Source of the DNA: a bacterium
GTDB taxonomy: Bacteria; Sumerlaeota; Sumerlaeia; SLMS01; JAHLLQ01
Direction: 5' to 3'
Length of the DNA stretch: 64,000 nt
Assembly (NCBI GenBank): GCA_020444065.1
Contig: JAHLLQ010000001.1
Coordinates: 682,001-746,000, forward strand
Part shown: positions 1 through 9,255 of the stretch, one piece after another
Numbering within the stretch: position 1 is the first letter of the stretch
Layout of the letters: every line of letters begins with the position of its first letter
Position numbers and translations under genes: made by a program
The notes under the pieces: model-generated
The model's database searches: none
What the model was told of the DNA's origin: nothing
What the model saw: only the letters and a program-made list of their open reading frames with translations

Positions 1-1087
1 CCGAGGGCTGTGCGATAACAACCGGCGGAACGTAGAAACGCTCGACATCCGGAACTGGCGTGGAGATTACCGGCAACCCACAGGCAAGAAACTCGAGCGT
101 CTTCACCGGATTGATCGCGCGGGCGGCCTCGTTGTCGGCAAACGGCATGATGCCCAGATCGCAATGCTGGTAGAACGCCGGCAGATCGCCGTGCGGTTTC
201 AGACCGATCTCGTGGACATTGTCTGGAAAGCGAGGCGCCCGAAAGGCCGCTCGGCGTGGGCCGACCAAGACGATGGAGGCTTGCGGAAAGCGCCGGGCGG
301 TTGCGTCAATCAGTTCGCCCGAAAGGCGATCGTTGAGCGTCCCGACGTATAGCAAGCGCGGCCGCGGAAGGTCGATCAGCTCGGCGGGCTCCTTCGCGGG
401 GCGAGTCATCTTGTCGAAATCGACGCCGCTGGGAAGGAATTCCAGCCCGGCGATTTGCGGCGCGAATTTCTCCTTAAGCGAATTCGTGCCGGCGAAGGCA
501 AAGTCGTGCGCTTTCAACAATCGCTGCTCGCGTTCGCGCCCATCCGATGGAGCCCAGTCGAAGGCGCAGAAGTCATCGATCAAATCGTACCCGACGTGTT
601 TCGGCCTAAGCGCCGGAACCAGGTAATCGGCGAATGGAGAGTTTGTAAGGAAGTCGACTTCGAGCCCGCCGAGGACTTTCCGCAGGTAGGCGACGAGAAT
701 TCGCCGATTCAGTGCTCGGACGGGGGCAGCGCGGTACTCTCCGGTCAAGATCAGCGGCGACGCGACCAGGAGCTTGCCATCGGCCATCACACGCGACGAT
801 TGCCAACGACCCTGCAGAGGACCGGCGACCTGATGCAATTGGACGGGCGAGCAGAACAGAACGGGCCGGTGCTTCGCGAGGCCGACCGCCATTTCCTGGG
901 GGCGCTGCCAGACGTCATCCCAGGCTACTTGGGAATACAGAAGGAGTGGGCGGGCGGCACTTCTGCTGGCCTCATGGCGCCATTTCGACGCAATTCCGCC
1001 CGAATCCGCAGACGCCAATTGCGCCGCCAGGCGGCCGTGCAGGCCAATCCAACGCAGGAACATGCTGGCTGTAACGTCTTGGGGCAT
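1..1087 (-). CDS. Glycosyltransferase family 4/1-like protein, C-terminus cut by window edge
   Basis: Reading the minus strand gives a continuous frame that runs off the left edge without a stop. It would transfer a sugar from a nucleotide-sugar donor in envelope or exopolysaccharide synthesis. The N-terminal part has the WDDVWQRPQ segment (about residue 56) seen in TuaH-like glycosyltransferases that begin with an RPQ/RPH-type motif. Further on are LLYVGTLNDRL and, near the break, DLGIMPFADNEAARAINPVK followed by TLEFLACGLPVIST. That is the usual donor-binding region of GT-B enzymes. At least 362 residues are visible and little of the enzyme should be missing. I chose the ATG giving MPQDVTASMF; a second ATG lies eight codons downstream. 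It is divergent from the sensor kinase to its right. The family call is firm, the sugar specificity unknown. Confidence 0.8.
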   Translation of the reverse strand, partial: MPQDVTASMFLRWIGLHGRLAAQLASADSGGIASKWRHEASRSAARPLLLYSQVAWDDVWQRPQEMAVGLAKHRPVLFCSPVQLHQVAGPLQGRWQSSRVMADGKLLVASPLILTGEYRAAPVRALNRRILVAYLRKVLGGLEVDFLTNSPFADYLVPALRPKHVGYDLIDDFCAFDWAPSDGREREQRLLKAHDFAFAGTNSLKEKFAPQIAGLEFLPSGVDFDKMTRPAKEPAELIDLPRPRLLYVGTLNDRLSGELIDATARRFPQASIVLVGPRRAAFRAPRFPDNVHEIGLKPHGDLPAFYQHCDLGIMPFADNEAARAINPVKTLEFLACGLPVISTPVPDVERFYVPPVVIAQPS

Positions 1088-1217
1088 CGGTTTCTCGCTG
1101 TCTCGCGGCGTCGACGGCCTGCCGAGCCCGAGTATTGACGAAGATGCGCGGCCGGGTACAAGAGTTGTTATCAGATTGAGGTGAGTAAGGCCTTTCAGAA
1201 GTCCAAGAGCGGCAGCG

Positions 1218-2711
1218 ATGAGCGAGAATCAACAACCCTTCGAGAAGCCCCACGATTCGGCCCCCAAGCGGTTCTGGAATTGGGCGACGGAACTAAACTT
1301 CCGCGTCCAGACGATCCTGCTCACGGCCGCGGCTCTGCTCTTCGCCGGCGCGATCACCGTCGTGCTCTCCGCGCTGGTCGTGAACCAGATGAAGAACGAG
1401 CTGGTCTCGATGGCGGAGGAAAACGCCAAGAACCTGGGTAACGAAGCCCGGCGCGAGATCGAGCGCGCGCTGCGGGCAAAGGACGCTTCTTCGCTGAACG
1501 AGATCCTCCAGGACCCGGAGGTTCGCACCTCATTCCGGCTCATGACGCGCGACGGGGCGGTGGTGCTGGCCGCAATGGTCGACAGCGAAGGCAACTGCAT
1601 CTACCAGCAGTTCGGCGACGAGACTCTCGTTCGCCGCAGCCACACAAACGCCGGTGGAGAGTTGGAAGGTCGCGTCCCGGGGACGGACGATCTGACTTGG
1701 GCCCTGGAAGTCCACGATTACCCGGAGGGCGTGACTCCGGAACGAATCCCCATCGAACACCAGGGCAAGACACTCGGCTTTGTTGAGTATGGAATCTCGG
1801 AAGAAGAAGCGATCGGCAACCTGGAGCGAATCAGTCACCACATCTCCGTCGGCTTGACGTATATGGTCGCGGTGGTCGTGCTGTTCCTCTCCGCCACGGT
1901 GTTCCTGCTCTACCGGGTTGCGAATCGTCACCTCGCTCTCCAGAAGCGCCACGACGATGCACAGCATCTTGCGCAGATCGGTACGATGGCGAGCGGCCTC
2001 GCGCACGAGATTCGGAATCCGCTGCACGCGATGAACCTGCATCTCGAAGCCGCGATGGACGATCTGGAGGCAGGCGGCGATGGGTCAGTCGACCACGCCA
2101 ATCACATCCTCGATGGCGTGAAGAGGCAGATTTCGTCTCTCAGCCACGTGCTGACGAACTTCATGAACTACGCGCTGCCCAGTCGACTCGAAACAGAGCC
2201 GGTGCGGCTGGGGGCGCTGATTACCGAAACAGCCGATCTGCTGGCTCCCGAATTCAGCCGCCGCAACGCAACATTCTATGCCGACGTTCCACAGGATGCG
2301 TGGATCGAGGCGGATCCTTCGACAATGCGGCAGGTCTTTATCAATATCCTGATGAATGCTGCCCAGGCGGTTGAGAACAGCTCGACCCGCGAGATCACTG
2401 TGAAGACCGAATCACGCGGCTCGGATACCTGGCTGGTCAGCATCGAGGACACCGGGGCAGGCTTCCCCCCGGGGCAGGAGGAAGATATCTTCGACGTGTT
2501 CGTGTCGCACCGAAAGGGTGGGTCGGGCTTCGGCCTCGCGATCGCGAAGCGCATCGTCGAGGAGCATGGCGGCAAGATCCTGGCCGAGAATCGCCGCGAA
2601 GGCGGGGCGCGCATCTGGATGCAGTTCCAGGCAACGAAAGAGCCGAGTGGCTACACGGCACGGGCCCAGCGCAATGTCGATGAAAACGGAGTCCCGACGG
2701 TGATCGGCTAA
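1218..2711 (+). CDS. Membrane sensor histidine kinase
   Basis: This 497-residue two-component sensor has two transmembrane segments (about residues 30-55 and 210-234). They enclose a periplasmic sensing domain of roughly 150 residues that I do not recognise. The HisKA helix carries GLAHEIRNPLHAM with the phospho-acceptor histidine near residue 262. The ATPase domain follows, with the N-box NILMNAAQAVE (about 375-385) and the G-boxes DTGAGFPPG and GGSGFGLAIAKRIVEEHGG. There is no obvious HAMP domain: the second membrane helix leads almost straight into HisKA. No response regulator gene is adjacent, so it is an orphan kinase whose partner must lie elsewhere. Its stop codon overlaps by a few bases the 3' end of the convergent MATE transporter gene. 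Domain call is certain; ligand unknown. Confidence 0.9.
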   Translation: MSENQQPFEKPHDSAPKRFWNWATELNFRVQTILLTAAALLFAGAITVVLSALVVNQMKNELVSMAEENAKNLGNEARREIERALRAKDASSLNEILQDPEVRTSFRLMTRDGAVVLAAMVDSEGNCIYQQFGDETLVRRSHTNAGGELEGRVPGTDDLTWALEVHDYPEGVTPERIPIEHQGKTLGFVEYGISEEEAIGNLERISHHISVGLTYMVAVVVLFLSATVFLLYRVANRHLALQKRHDDAQHLAQIGTMASGLAHEIRNPLHAMNLHLEAAMDDLEAGGDGSVDHANHILDGVKRQISSLSHVLTNFMNYALPSRLETEPVRLGALITETADLLAPEFSRRNATFYADVPQDAWIEADPSTMRQVFINILMNAAQAVENSSTREITVKTESRGSDTWLVSIEDTGAGFPPGQEEDIFDVFVSHRKGGSGFGLAIAKRIVEEHGGKILAENRREGGARIWMQFQATKEPSGYTARAQRNVDENGVPTVIG

Positions 2712-4210
2712 CCCGTAGCCATTGCAGCGTCATTGGGCGGTTCATCAAGCGACAGCGGCGGCTCAGTCTCGATCACCTTCATCGATTTCCAGAATCCACT
2801 GCGATAGCGCAGCATCATCCCCGTCCCCATGATGATAATGAACAGCGTGATGAATCCCCACAGCACCGTTGCAGGGGCACCCATCTTCACGGCAACGATA
2901 ATCGGGATGATCATCACAAGCAGCGAGTTGAAGACCGAGAGCTTCAGCACGAAGCGCGTGTCACCCGCGCCCTTGATCGAACCGGAATAGGAAAGCGCAA
3001 ACGCGTCAAAGAGCGAATAGACGGCGACGAAGATCAGGAAGACGCGCGCCATACTCTCCACCGCGGCAAAGCTCGCATCCACCGTCGTCTTGTCGCGGAA
3101 CATGTCGATGTAGATTCCCGGGATCAGCACATACGAGGCCGAGACGACCACCATGTAGAGAAAGCACACAAGGAACCCAACACAGGTGATGCGTTCGGCC
3201 AGATCGACTCGTTCCGCGCCGACGAATTGACCAACAAGGACACTCAGCGCCTGCGCCATTCCGACCATCGGAATGAACAACAGCATGTTGATGTTCATCG
3301 CAATCGTCGTAGCGGTCAGCGCCTCCTGGCTGACTCGACCGACGGCAAGGATGAAGATCGAAAACGCCGACATGTCGATGATGAACTGAAAGCCCTGGGG
3401 CATGCCATAGTGCAGCAGGCGGCGGAACAGATCGGGGCGGAATCGCCACGCGGAAAGTGTCCCGAACTCTCGACGGTTCTGCGGAGTCAGCACACAGGCC
3501 GTGAAGATGACCGTGCCCAACGCCATGCTGAGAATCGTCCCCCAGGCTGCTCCCACAAGGCCGGGCTGGATAAACGGCGCCCAAGACGGCGGATTGAAGA
3601 TCAGCCACTTGTTCAGCCCGATGTTCGCCCCGGCAATGATGAAGCTGATGACCATCACCAAGTTCACTTTGCCGCGGCCGGTGTAGAAGGAACTGAGCGC
3701 CCCGTTCACATGCAGGAAGACGGCGCCCAGGCAGAGCACGCCGAAGTACTCCGCCTCCAGCGCCGGGAGATTCCCGGCATGTCCGGTGAATCGAAAGAAC
3801 GGCCCGGCGAACGGAATCATCGCGATCGCGATCGCTCCGCCCAGGATCGACATGTAGATGCCTTGCCAGACAGACGCGCCGATCCGATGGGGCTGCTTCG
3901 CGCCGTGGTATTGGGCGACGAAGGTACCGACGTATGTCACGATGCCCATAACGAGGGTCTGCGAAGTCCACCAGACCGTGCCGGCGCTCATCGAGGCGGG
4001 CAGGTGTGCATTGCGATCAAAATGTGCCAAAAAGAGACGATCGAAGAACAGGTTCACCGAGGCCGACAGGGCGCTCAGGATCATCGGCAGCGCCACGATC
4101 AACAAGTGACGCAGGCCGGCGTCGCCGCTCCAGCTCGGACGCACCCAAAGCCGCGCCGGTCCCTCCGGAGAAATGTACCGGGACCAATATCCACTAGCGG
4201 ATGATCTCAT
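2708..4210 (-). CDS. MATE family multidrug/toxin efflux transporter
   Basis: A polytopic inner-membrane protein with about twelve hydrophobic helices. The start of the first MATE half reads LRHLLIVALPMILSALSASV, and MSAGTVWWTSQTLVMGIVTY and VGTFVAQYHGAKQ follow in the positions typical of NorM/DinF-like carriers. Such proteins export organic cations or lipid-linked compounds using Na+ or H+ gradients. The second half begins around LLHYGMPQGFQFIIDMSAFS. I chose the ATG giving MRSSASGYW; an upstream TTG would add 18 residues. The gene lies about 100 bases downstream of the small haem-site protein in the same direction and may be the last gene of that operon. Substrate cannot be inferred. Confidence 0.9.
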   Translation of the reverse strand: MRSSASGYWSRYISPEGPARLWVRPSWSGDAGLRHLLIVALPMILSALSASVNLFFDRLFLAHFDRNAHLPASMSAGTVWWTSQTLVMGIVTYVGTFVAQYHGAKQPHRIGASVWQGIYMSILGGAIAIAMIPFAGPFFRFTGHAGNLPALEAEYFGVLCLGAVFLHVNGALSSFYTGRGKVNLVMVISFIIAGANIGLNKWLIFNPPSWAPFIQPGLVGAAWGTILSMALGTVIFTACVLTPQNRREFGTLSAWRFRPDLFRRLLHYGMPQGFQFIIDMSAFSIFILAVGRVSQEALTATTIAMNINMLLFIPMVGMAQALSVLVGQFVGAERVDLAERITCVGFLVCFLYMVVVSASYVLIPGIYIDMFRDKTTVDASFAAVESMARVFLIFVAVYSLFDAFALSYSGSIKGAGDTRFVLKLSVFNSLLVMIIPIIVAVKMGAPATVLWGFITLFIIIMGTGMMLRYRSGFWKSMKVIETEPPLSLDEPPNDAAMATG

Positions 4211-4310
4211 CTGCGTTTTTCTCAGCGCTTGGGCCGATCGTCCGGTCGACCAACGAAAACCCAACTCCAGTCGGGTGAAGCCCAGTGATTGGACGAGTGC
4301 TCGGGTGGGC

Positions 4311-4775
4311 TCAGTGCTCCCGGACAGGGGTTACGGACTGCCAGACGCGTGCCTGTTCGCGCAATGCTTGAGTCGCGATTGCATCGGCCACATCGAACGC
4401 CCTGTCAGAGTTTACGTCCGGGGCCCCGTCTGCCTTCAAGAATGCCTGCACAATGAACTCCGTAGTCGGCGCGGGATCGCCAGCGGAACCGGGCTGCGTA
4501 TTTCCCGCGATCTCCACCGCATTCGTCACCCCGTCATCATCCGAATCCAGGGGCTCGATGATTGCGAAGTCGAAGTAGAACTCGTAGTCTCGCCCATACG
4601 GATTCCGATCTCCTCCGCCGTTCTGGTCGTAGTGGCAGACGCCGCAGGAATACGAGGCCGGCAACGTGGATTCAGGATATTCAGTTTCGAAGCTGGTGAG
4701 GTACCAGGGGCGCGCAAGCAACGTCGTCGTCAGAAGGAGGGCTGGGATCGTGAGGGAAAGCCGGAGTCTTTTCAT
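4311..4775 (-). CDS. Small secreted protein with one CXXCH site and a Ca-binding-like loop
   Basis: A 154-residue protein with a signal peptide (hydrophobic core about residues 7-21). It has a single haem-c-type motif CGVCH at 44-48, followed by DQNGGGDRNPYGRDYE. Around 77-88 is DSDDDGVTNAVE, an EF-hand or thrombospondin-type-3-like acidic loop, and a second acidic stretch DVNSDRAFDVADAI lies near the C-terminus. The arrangement (export signal, CXXCH, Asp-rich loop) suggests a periplasmic or surface monohaem protein. The CXXCH could instead bind metal or be structural. It starts 17 bases after the stop of the large TPR protein, so the two are probably cotranscribed. No family name is recognised. 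Confidence 0.7.
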   Translation of the reverse strand: MKRLRLSLTIPALLLTTTLLARPWYLTSFETEYPESTLPASYSCGVCHYDQNGGGDRNPYGRDYEFYFDFAIIEPLDSDDDGVTNAVEIAGNTQPGSAGDPAPTTEFIVQAFLKADGAPDVNSDRAFDVADAIATQALREQARVWQSVTPVREH

Positions 4776-4792
4776 GACAAGAGTCGACGCTC

Positions 4793-7357
4793 CTACCGCC
4801 GCGTCAGTTTCTCGACGCGCTCGAGGACATCGCTGTAGCCGGCATCGATCTTCATGAGTTGCTTGTAGAGTTTCGTCGCGCGTTCAAAGAGATGAGCTTC
4901 CTCGAGTGTTTGCGCCGTCATGTAGAGCCAGCTCATCAGGTCGCTCAGTTCACCACTGGAGTCGCCGAGCGAGAGCTTCAGTTCCGATAGCGTTTCGCCG
5001 GTCAGATCGTACATGCCCTTCTGGGCGAAGCACCACGCGAGCTTGACAGTGGGGATCCGTGTGGCCCCGCTTTGGCGCGCTGCGCGTTGATAGAAGGCGA
5101 TGGCCTGATTTAGATCCTTCTGCTCACGGCAGATGTCTCCCATTTCCTCGAGCATCTTCGAGTCGCCTTTGCCTTGGTCGACTTCGTTCTTCAGGAAAGC
5201 CAGGCGCTGATCCGACCGGGCGCTGTCGATTTCTTTCTGGAGGCCTTGAGCCGTTTCGCTGGTCGGCGCGATGGCTGTGAGCTTCTCGTGGAACTCGGCC
5301 GCCGTCTCGGCGTGTCCAGCATCGATTGCGAGGCGAATGAAGTTCTCAAGAAGCTCCTGATGCTCTTCTAACTCCTCGCTCTCTTCGAGCAACTTCGGAA
5401 GGAACTTCGCAGCATTCTCGTAATCATCAAGTGAGATGTAGGCGCGCACCAATGCCCGATCGATCTGCGCATCGCCTTCGCCGCCATTGCCGAGATACAA
5501 CGAGTACGAATGCACCATCTCGGTGAACTGTCCATGCTCTTCGTACAATTCGCCGAGCGTCCTTAGCGTATTCAGATGATGCGGGCTTCGCCGCAGGATC
5601 TTCTGCGACCCTTCGCGCATGGCGGACAGCCGATCGAGCGACCTCTCGGCCATTCGTTTGATAGTCGCCAGGGCATCGTCGTACTTGCCCTCGGCCACCT
5701 GCAAGTCCGCCAGGTAGTTGAGCATCGGGAAGCCGCCTTCGATGCGACCCGTGGCTTCGGTGAGCACACGGATGACTTCTGTGCGCGCGTCGGGATGGTG
5801 ATTCAGAATCAAGTCGGCATGGCCAACAGCGCGATCGCTGTGTCCGGCTCCGGCCAGCCGATCCAGCACCCGCAACACCAGCGGCAGGTCTTGCGGGTTC
5901 TCTCGCGATTCCTCGACGAGTTGCGCCAGCTCAGCCGTCAGCGCGGCCCGCTCAACCTGCTTCAGGATGCTCTCCAGCTTCGCGCCCACTTCTTCGTCGG
6001 GCTTTGCCTCAAGACCCTTGGCTGCAATTTCCCGCGCCTCATCGAGACGTTGAAGCTCAAGCAGCGCGCGCGAACGCAGGACGTACAGCATGGGGTCCGT
6101 GCACCCGCGCTCGCCCATCTGGCCCAGGTATTCGGCGGCCTCGTCCAACTTGCCATTCGAGAACAACACATTCGCGTAACGGAGCCCCAGCGCGAAGTCC
6201 GCCGGCTGATCCGCGACCATCTCAGAGAGCATGTCCTCGACCTTTGTGGTCTGGTCCATTGCTTCGTAGAGTTTCAAGAGCTTGCGGCGCACCGCAGGCT
6301 GGCGGCGCTTGATCGAGAGCGACTTTTCCAGCCAGCGCATCTGCTGATCCCGTCGAGCCATCCTCTCCGAATGTGCAGCCAGCAGGTTGACTGCTTCCAG
6401 GTGCTCGGGTGACTTCGCGATAACCTCGCGCAGGACCTTGTCGGAGCGTTGCATCGGAATGCCCTCCAACTCGCCGAGCTTCTCAGCCAGAGAGACGGCC
6501 TCGTCCAGATCGCCCGATTCGGCGAGCAGCGTCGCGTATACGCCCAGGGCTTCCTCGGTCTCGGGAATGCCGTGGCGGCGCATGATTTCGAGGGCTTCAG
6601 CGCGATGGCCTTGAGAAAGCAACTCCTCGCTGTAGGCGCTGCGAAGTTGCTCGTCGTCGGGAAATTGCTCGAACAGATCGCGGAGATAAACCAGGAACTC
6701 CGCGGGCTTCTCTTCCTCATTCGACAACTGGCAGAGTAGTTCCAACAGCTCCGGCGAGCGATCGCCGCCCGCGTGCAAAGCGCGAAGTTCGGTGGCGACT
6801 TCGCCCCTGGATCCGCGGCGGAAGCGCTCCATGGCGACCGACCGAAGCAGTTGCGTCTGGCCAGGGCGCCACAGCAATGCGAGGCGGCTGACGGCCAAAG
6901 CAGCGCCGCCCATGTCCTTGCGATCCAGCGTCTCCATCACACGACCCCACAGCCAGCGATTGAAAAACTCGATCGCGAGCAGAACCAGGACGGACAAAAT
7001 GGCGCCACCCGCGGCTGCCGTGATATACCAGGGAAGCGGTGCCTCGTCCATTTGCACAAAGGTGACCAGCGCTGCTCCGGCTGTGATGCCAGGTGCGAGC
7101 CCACCCACGATCATGGACAGCCAAGGGCGCCCGCGCCGGGCATCCAGCCCCAGGCCGTAGGCGATCAGGGCAACAATCGCCTCGGCACCTGCGACGTAGA
7201 AGAACCGAAGGGCGAACATCTCGTCCTTCCAGGCATACTTGTCCAGGATCAGGTCGTAGAATTCGGGATCGTGGAAATACCGCCAGATGACCCATGCCGC
7301 AGCCACGGAAATGGGAAGCAGAATCCAGAAGAGCAGGTGAGAAATCCAGCGACGCAT
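4793..7357 (-). CDS. Large membrane-anchored TPR protein
   Basis: An 854-residue protein with four N-terminal hydrophobic helices (about residues 4-25, 52-69, 78-100, 109-131). They are followed by some 700 residues of helical tetratricopeptide repeats, recognisable by recurring patterns such as LFSNGKLDEAAEYLGQMGE, ADLQVAEGKYDDALATIKRM and AYISLDDYENAAKFLPKLLE. Such proteins act as assembly scaffolds, often for envelope polysaccharide or secretion machinery. It lies between UDP-glucose dehydrogenase (separated by a strong terminator) and the small CXXCH protein. The start ATG giving MRRWISHLLFW has a GAGG-type ribosome site seven to eight bases upstream. Function beyond scaffolding is not deducible. 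Confidence 0.8.
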   Translation of the reverse strand: MRRWISHLLFWILLPISVAAAWVIWRYFHDPEFYDLILDKYAWKDEMFALRFFYVAGAEAIVALIAYGLGLDARRGRPWLSMIVGGLAPGITAGAALVTFVQMDEAPLPWYITAAAGGAILSVLVLLAIEFFNRWLWGRVMETLDRKDMGGAALAVSRLALLWRPGQTQLLRSVAMERFRRGSRGEVATELRALHAGGDRSPELLELLCQLSNEEEKPAEFLVYLRDLFEQFPDDEQLRSAYSEELLSQGHRAEALEIMRRHGIPETEEALGVYATLLAESGDLDEAVSLAEKLGELEGIPMQRSDKVLREVIAKSPEHLEAVNLLAAHSERMARRDQQMRWLEKSLSIKRRQPAVRRKLLKLYEAMDQTTKVEDMLSEMVADQPADFALGLRYANVLFSNGKLDEAAEYLGQMGERGCTDPMLYVLRSRALLELQRLDEAREIAAKGLEAKPDEEVGAKLESILKQVERAALTAELAQLVEESRENPQDLPLVLRVLDRLAGAGHSDRAVGHADLILNHHPDARTEVIRVLTEATGRIEGGFPMLNYLADLQVAEGKYDDALATIKRMAERSLDRLSAMREGSQKILRRSPHHLNTLRTLGELYEEHGQFTEMVHSYSLYLGNGGEGDAQIDRALVRAYISLDDYENAAKFLPKLLEESEELEEHQELLENFIRLAIDAGHAETAAEFHEKLTAIAPTSETAQGLQKEIDSARSDQRLAFLKNEVDQGKGDSKMLEEMGDICREQKDLNQAIAFYQRAARQSGATRIPTVKLAWCFAQKGMYDLTGETLSELKLSLGDSSGELSDLMSWLYMTAQTLEEAHLFERATKLYKQLMKIDAGYSDVLERVEKLTRR

Positions 7358-7547
7358 GGGACCTCGGTCGTGATGAGGGATGGCGATCGTCTCTCTAGGT
7401 GCGTCCCGCTAGGGATGGGCGCCAGTGAAAACTATGTGTACACCCGTCGCCGGGCGGCAACCGGAACCTGAGGCATAACCGCCGACCGGATGCCCAAAAG
7501 GTTGCCGGAAGATCGGTTAGGGCTGCAATGGCACTTTCGCCACCAGG

Positions 7548-7576
7548 AAAAAAGGCGCCCCCGAGAAGGGGGCGCC
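7548..7576 (-). terminator. Rho-independent terminator after ugd
   Basis: A perfect 9-bp stem GGCGCCCCC / GGGGGCGCC with loop GAGAA. On the minus strand it is followed directly by six T residues. It sits about 30 bases past the UDP-glucose dehydrogenase stop codon. The rest of the gap up to the TPR gene start shows nothing recognisable. Confidence 0.9.
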
Positions 7577-7607
7577 TTGGATTGTCTTCGAAATGGCCGA
7601 TCCAGGA

Positions 7608-8936
7608 TCAGGCGCCTTCGCGTAGCGAGGTCGGACGACCGATGCTGACGTAGTCGAAGCCCAGGCGCTTCATGCGCTCCAGCGAGTGAATGTTGCGACC
7701 ATCGAAGATCAGCGGACGCTTCATCGTGTCGCGAATGCGCTCCAGATTCAGGAGCTTGAACTCATTCCACTCGGTCATGATGACCAGGGCGTCGGCACCT
7801 TCGGCGGCGGCGTAGGCATTGTCGACGTATTCGATGTCAGCGGGCAGCGGCGGCTGGGCCTCTTCCTTGGCCTTTTCCATCGCAATCGGATCGTAGGTCA
7901 CGATCTTGGCGCCGTCCTTGTGCAGTGCGTGGATGACTTCAACACTCTTGGCTTCGCGCATGTCATCGGTGTTCGGCTTGAAGGCCAGGCCGAGCACGGC
8001 GACGCGCTTGCCGGCAACTTCGCCCATCGTCTCCTTGATGCGGGCGATGAACCGCGGGGTACGCAGTTCATTGACGTGCGTGACGGCATCGAACAGACCC
8101 AGGTCTTCGCCCAGTTCCTTCGCCTTGTGATTCAGCGAATCGACGTCCTTCGGGAAGCAGGAGCCGCCGTAGCCGAGACCGGCGTTCAGGAACTCGAGGC
8201 CGATTCGGTGGTCGTAGCCCATGCCCTTCGCGACGAGGGTCACGTCGGCGCCGGTGCGTTCGCAGATGTTGGCGATCTGGTTGATGAAGGAGATCTTTGT
8301 GGCCAGGAATGCATTGCTTGCGTACTTGATCAACTCGGCGCTCGGGACGTCGGTGATCAGCATCGGGCGCTCGAGCGGTGCGTAGAGCTCAAGCAGCGCC
8401 ATGGCAACGTTCTGGGTCGGTGCGCCGATCACGATACGGTCCGGCTCGAGGCTGTCGCTGATGGCGTCGCCTTCTTTAAGGAACTCGGGATTCGAGACCA
8501 CGTCGAACGGGATGCCATTTGCGTTCGTGGACTCGATCACGCGGCGGACCAGGTTGCCGGTTCCAACGGGGACGGTGGACTTGTTGACGATGATCTTGTA
8601 CTCGTCCATGGACTTGGCGATCTCGGCGGCCACGCCCTCGACCTGGGAGAGATCGGTGGAACCATCGGCGGCGGGCGGCGTGCCCACGGCGATGAAGATC
8701 ACCTTCGACTTCTTGACGCCTTCCTCGATGTCGGTGGTGAAGTTGAGCCGGCCGTCTTCCTGGTTCTTGCGCACCATTTCCTCGAGGCCCGGTTCGTAGA
8801 TGGGCATCTGGTTGCGGCGCAGCATGTCGACTTTCTTCTGGATCTTGTCGACGCAGATTACGTCGTTGCCAAGGTCGGCGAAGACCGCCCCGGTCACGAG
8901 ACCGACGTAGCCGGTTCCAATCACGCAAACATTCAT
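7608..8936 (-). CDS. ugd: UDP-glucose 6-dehydrogenase
   Basis: Oxidises UDP-glucose to UDP-glucuronate with two NAD+, supplying precursors for exopolysaccharide or lipopolysaccharide. The 442-residue protein begins MNVCVIGTGYVGLVTGAVFA, with the NAD-binding GxGYVG loop at 7-12. It has the family segment NPEFLKEGDAI, the catalytic-cysteine motif GGSCFPKDVDSL (Cys about 259) and the C-terminal UDP-binding domain with LGLAFKPNTDDMREA. The ATG chosen is preceded by an AGGAG ribosome site 11 bases upstream; a longer in-frame extension lacks family similarity. Length matches the family. Nearby sugar genes (a glycosyltransferase and rfbB) fit envelope glycan synthesis, but they are not in one operon. 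Confidence 0.97.
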   Translation of the reverse strand: MNVCVIGTGYVGLVTGAVFADLGNDVICVDKIQKKVDMLRRNQMPIYEPGLEEMVRKNQEDGRLNFTTDIEEGVKKSKVIFIAVGTPPAADGSTDLSQVEGVAAEIAKSMDEYKIIVNKSTVPVGTGNLVRRVIESTNANGIPFDVVSNPEFLKEGDAISDSLEPDRIVIGAPTQNVAMALLELYAPLERPMLITDVPSAELIKYASNAFLATKISFINQIANICERTGADVTLVAKGMGYDHRIGLEFLNAGLGYGGSCFPKDVDSLNHKAKELGEDLGLFDAVTHVNELRTPRFIARIKETMGEVAGKRVAVLGLAFKPNTDDMREAKSVEVIHALHKDGAKIVTYDPIAMEKAKEEAQPPLPADIEYVDNAYAAAEGADALVIMTEWNEFKLLNLERIRDTMKRPLIFDGRNIHSLERMKRLGFDYVSIGRPTSLREGA

Positions 8937-9255
8937 GGGTCCAATGTTCTCCTTATGAAGACTTCGCAATCCCTTGTGAGGGCGAAGGAAAAATGACGAG
9001 TGTTTCTTCTGGCGGGCCGATGTGGATCGGAAAACAGCGAGAATCCTCCCAAATCCGAAGAATTCCGGCCCCCACCAGGGCTCTGCTGTCAAACGGCCTA
9101 TTGGCAAAACCGCGGGCGGGAGTGTCGAGCCAAAAAACCCGAATCGCCGAATCTTGCAGGAAAAAAACGATCAATGACAACCTCTGGGCTGGACGGCGAG
9201 CGGACAGGTGGGTACGGCTCCTAGCAACGACTTGCCGGAGGTGACCGCGCAACCC
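8937..9255. other. Divergent intergenic region between ugd and proB
   Basis: About 320 bases between two divergently transcribed genes. It must carry both promoters, but I see no convincing -35/-10 pair. The only clear signals are the AGGAG site for ugd at its left end and a strong GGAGGTGA ribosome site (9237-9244) for proB at its right end. No ORF or RNA gene is recognised. Confidence 0.5.

Noticed and set aside
7686-8996. A 436-codon plus-strand frame opposite UDP-glucose dehydrogenase
   Set aside because: Complement of a clear dehydrogenase gene with no recognisable motifs.
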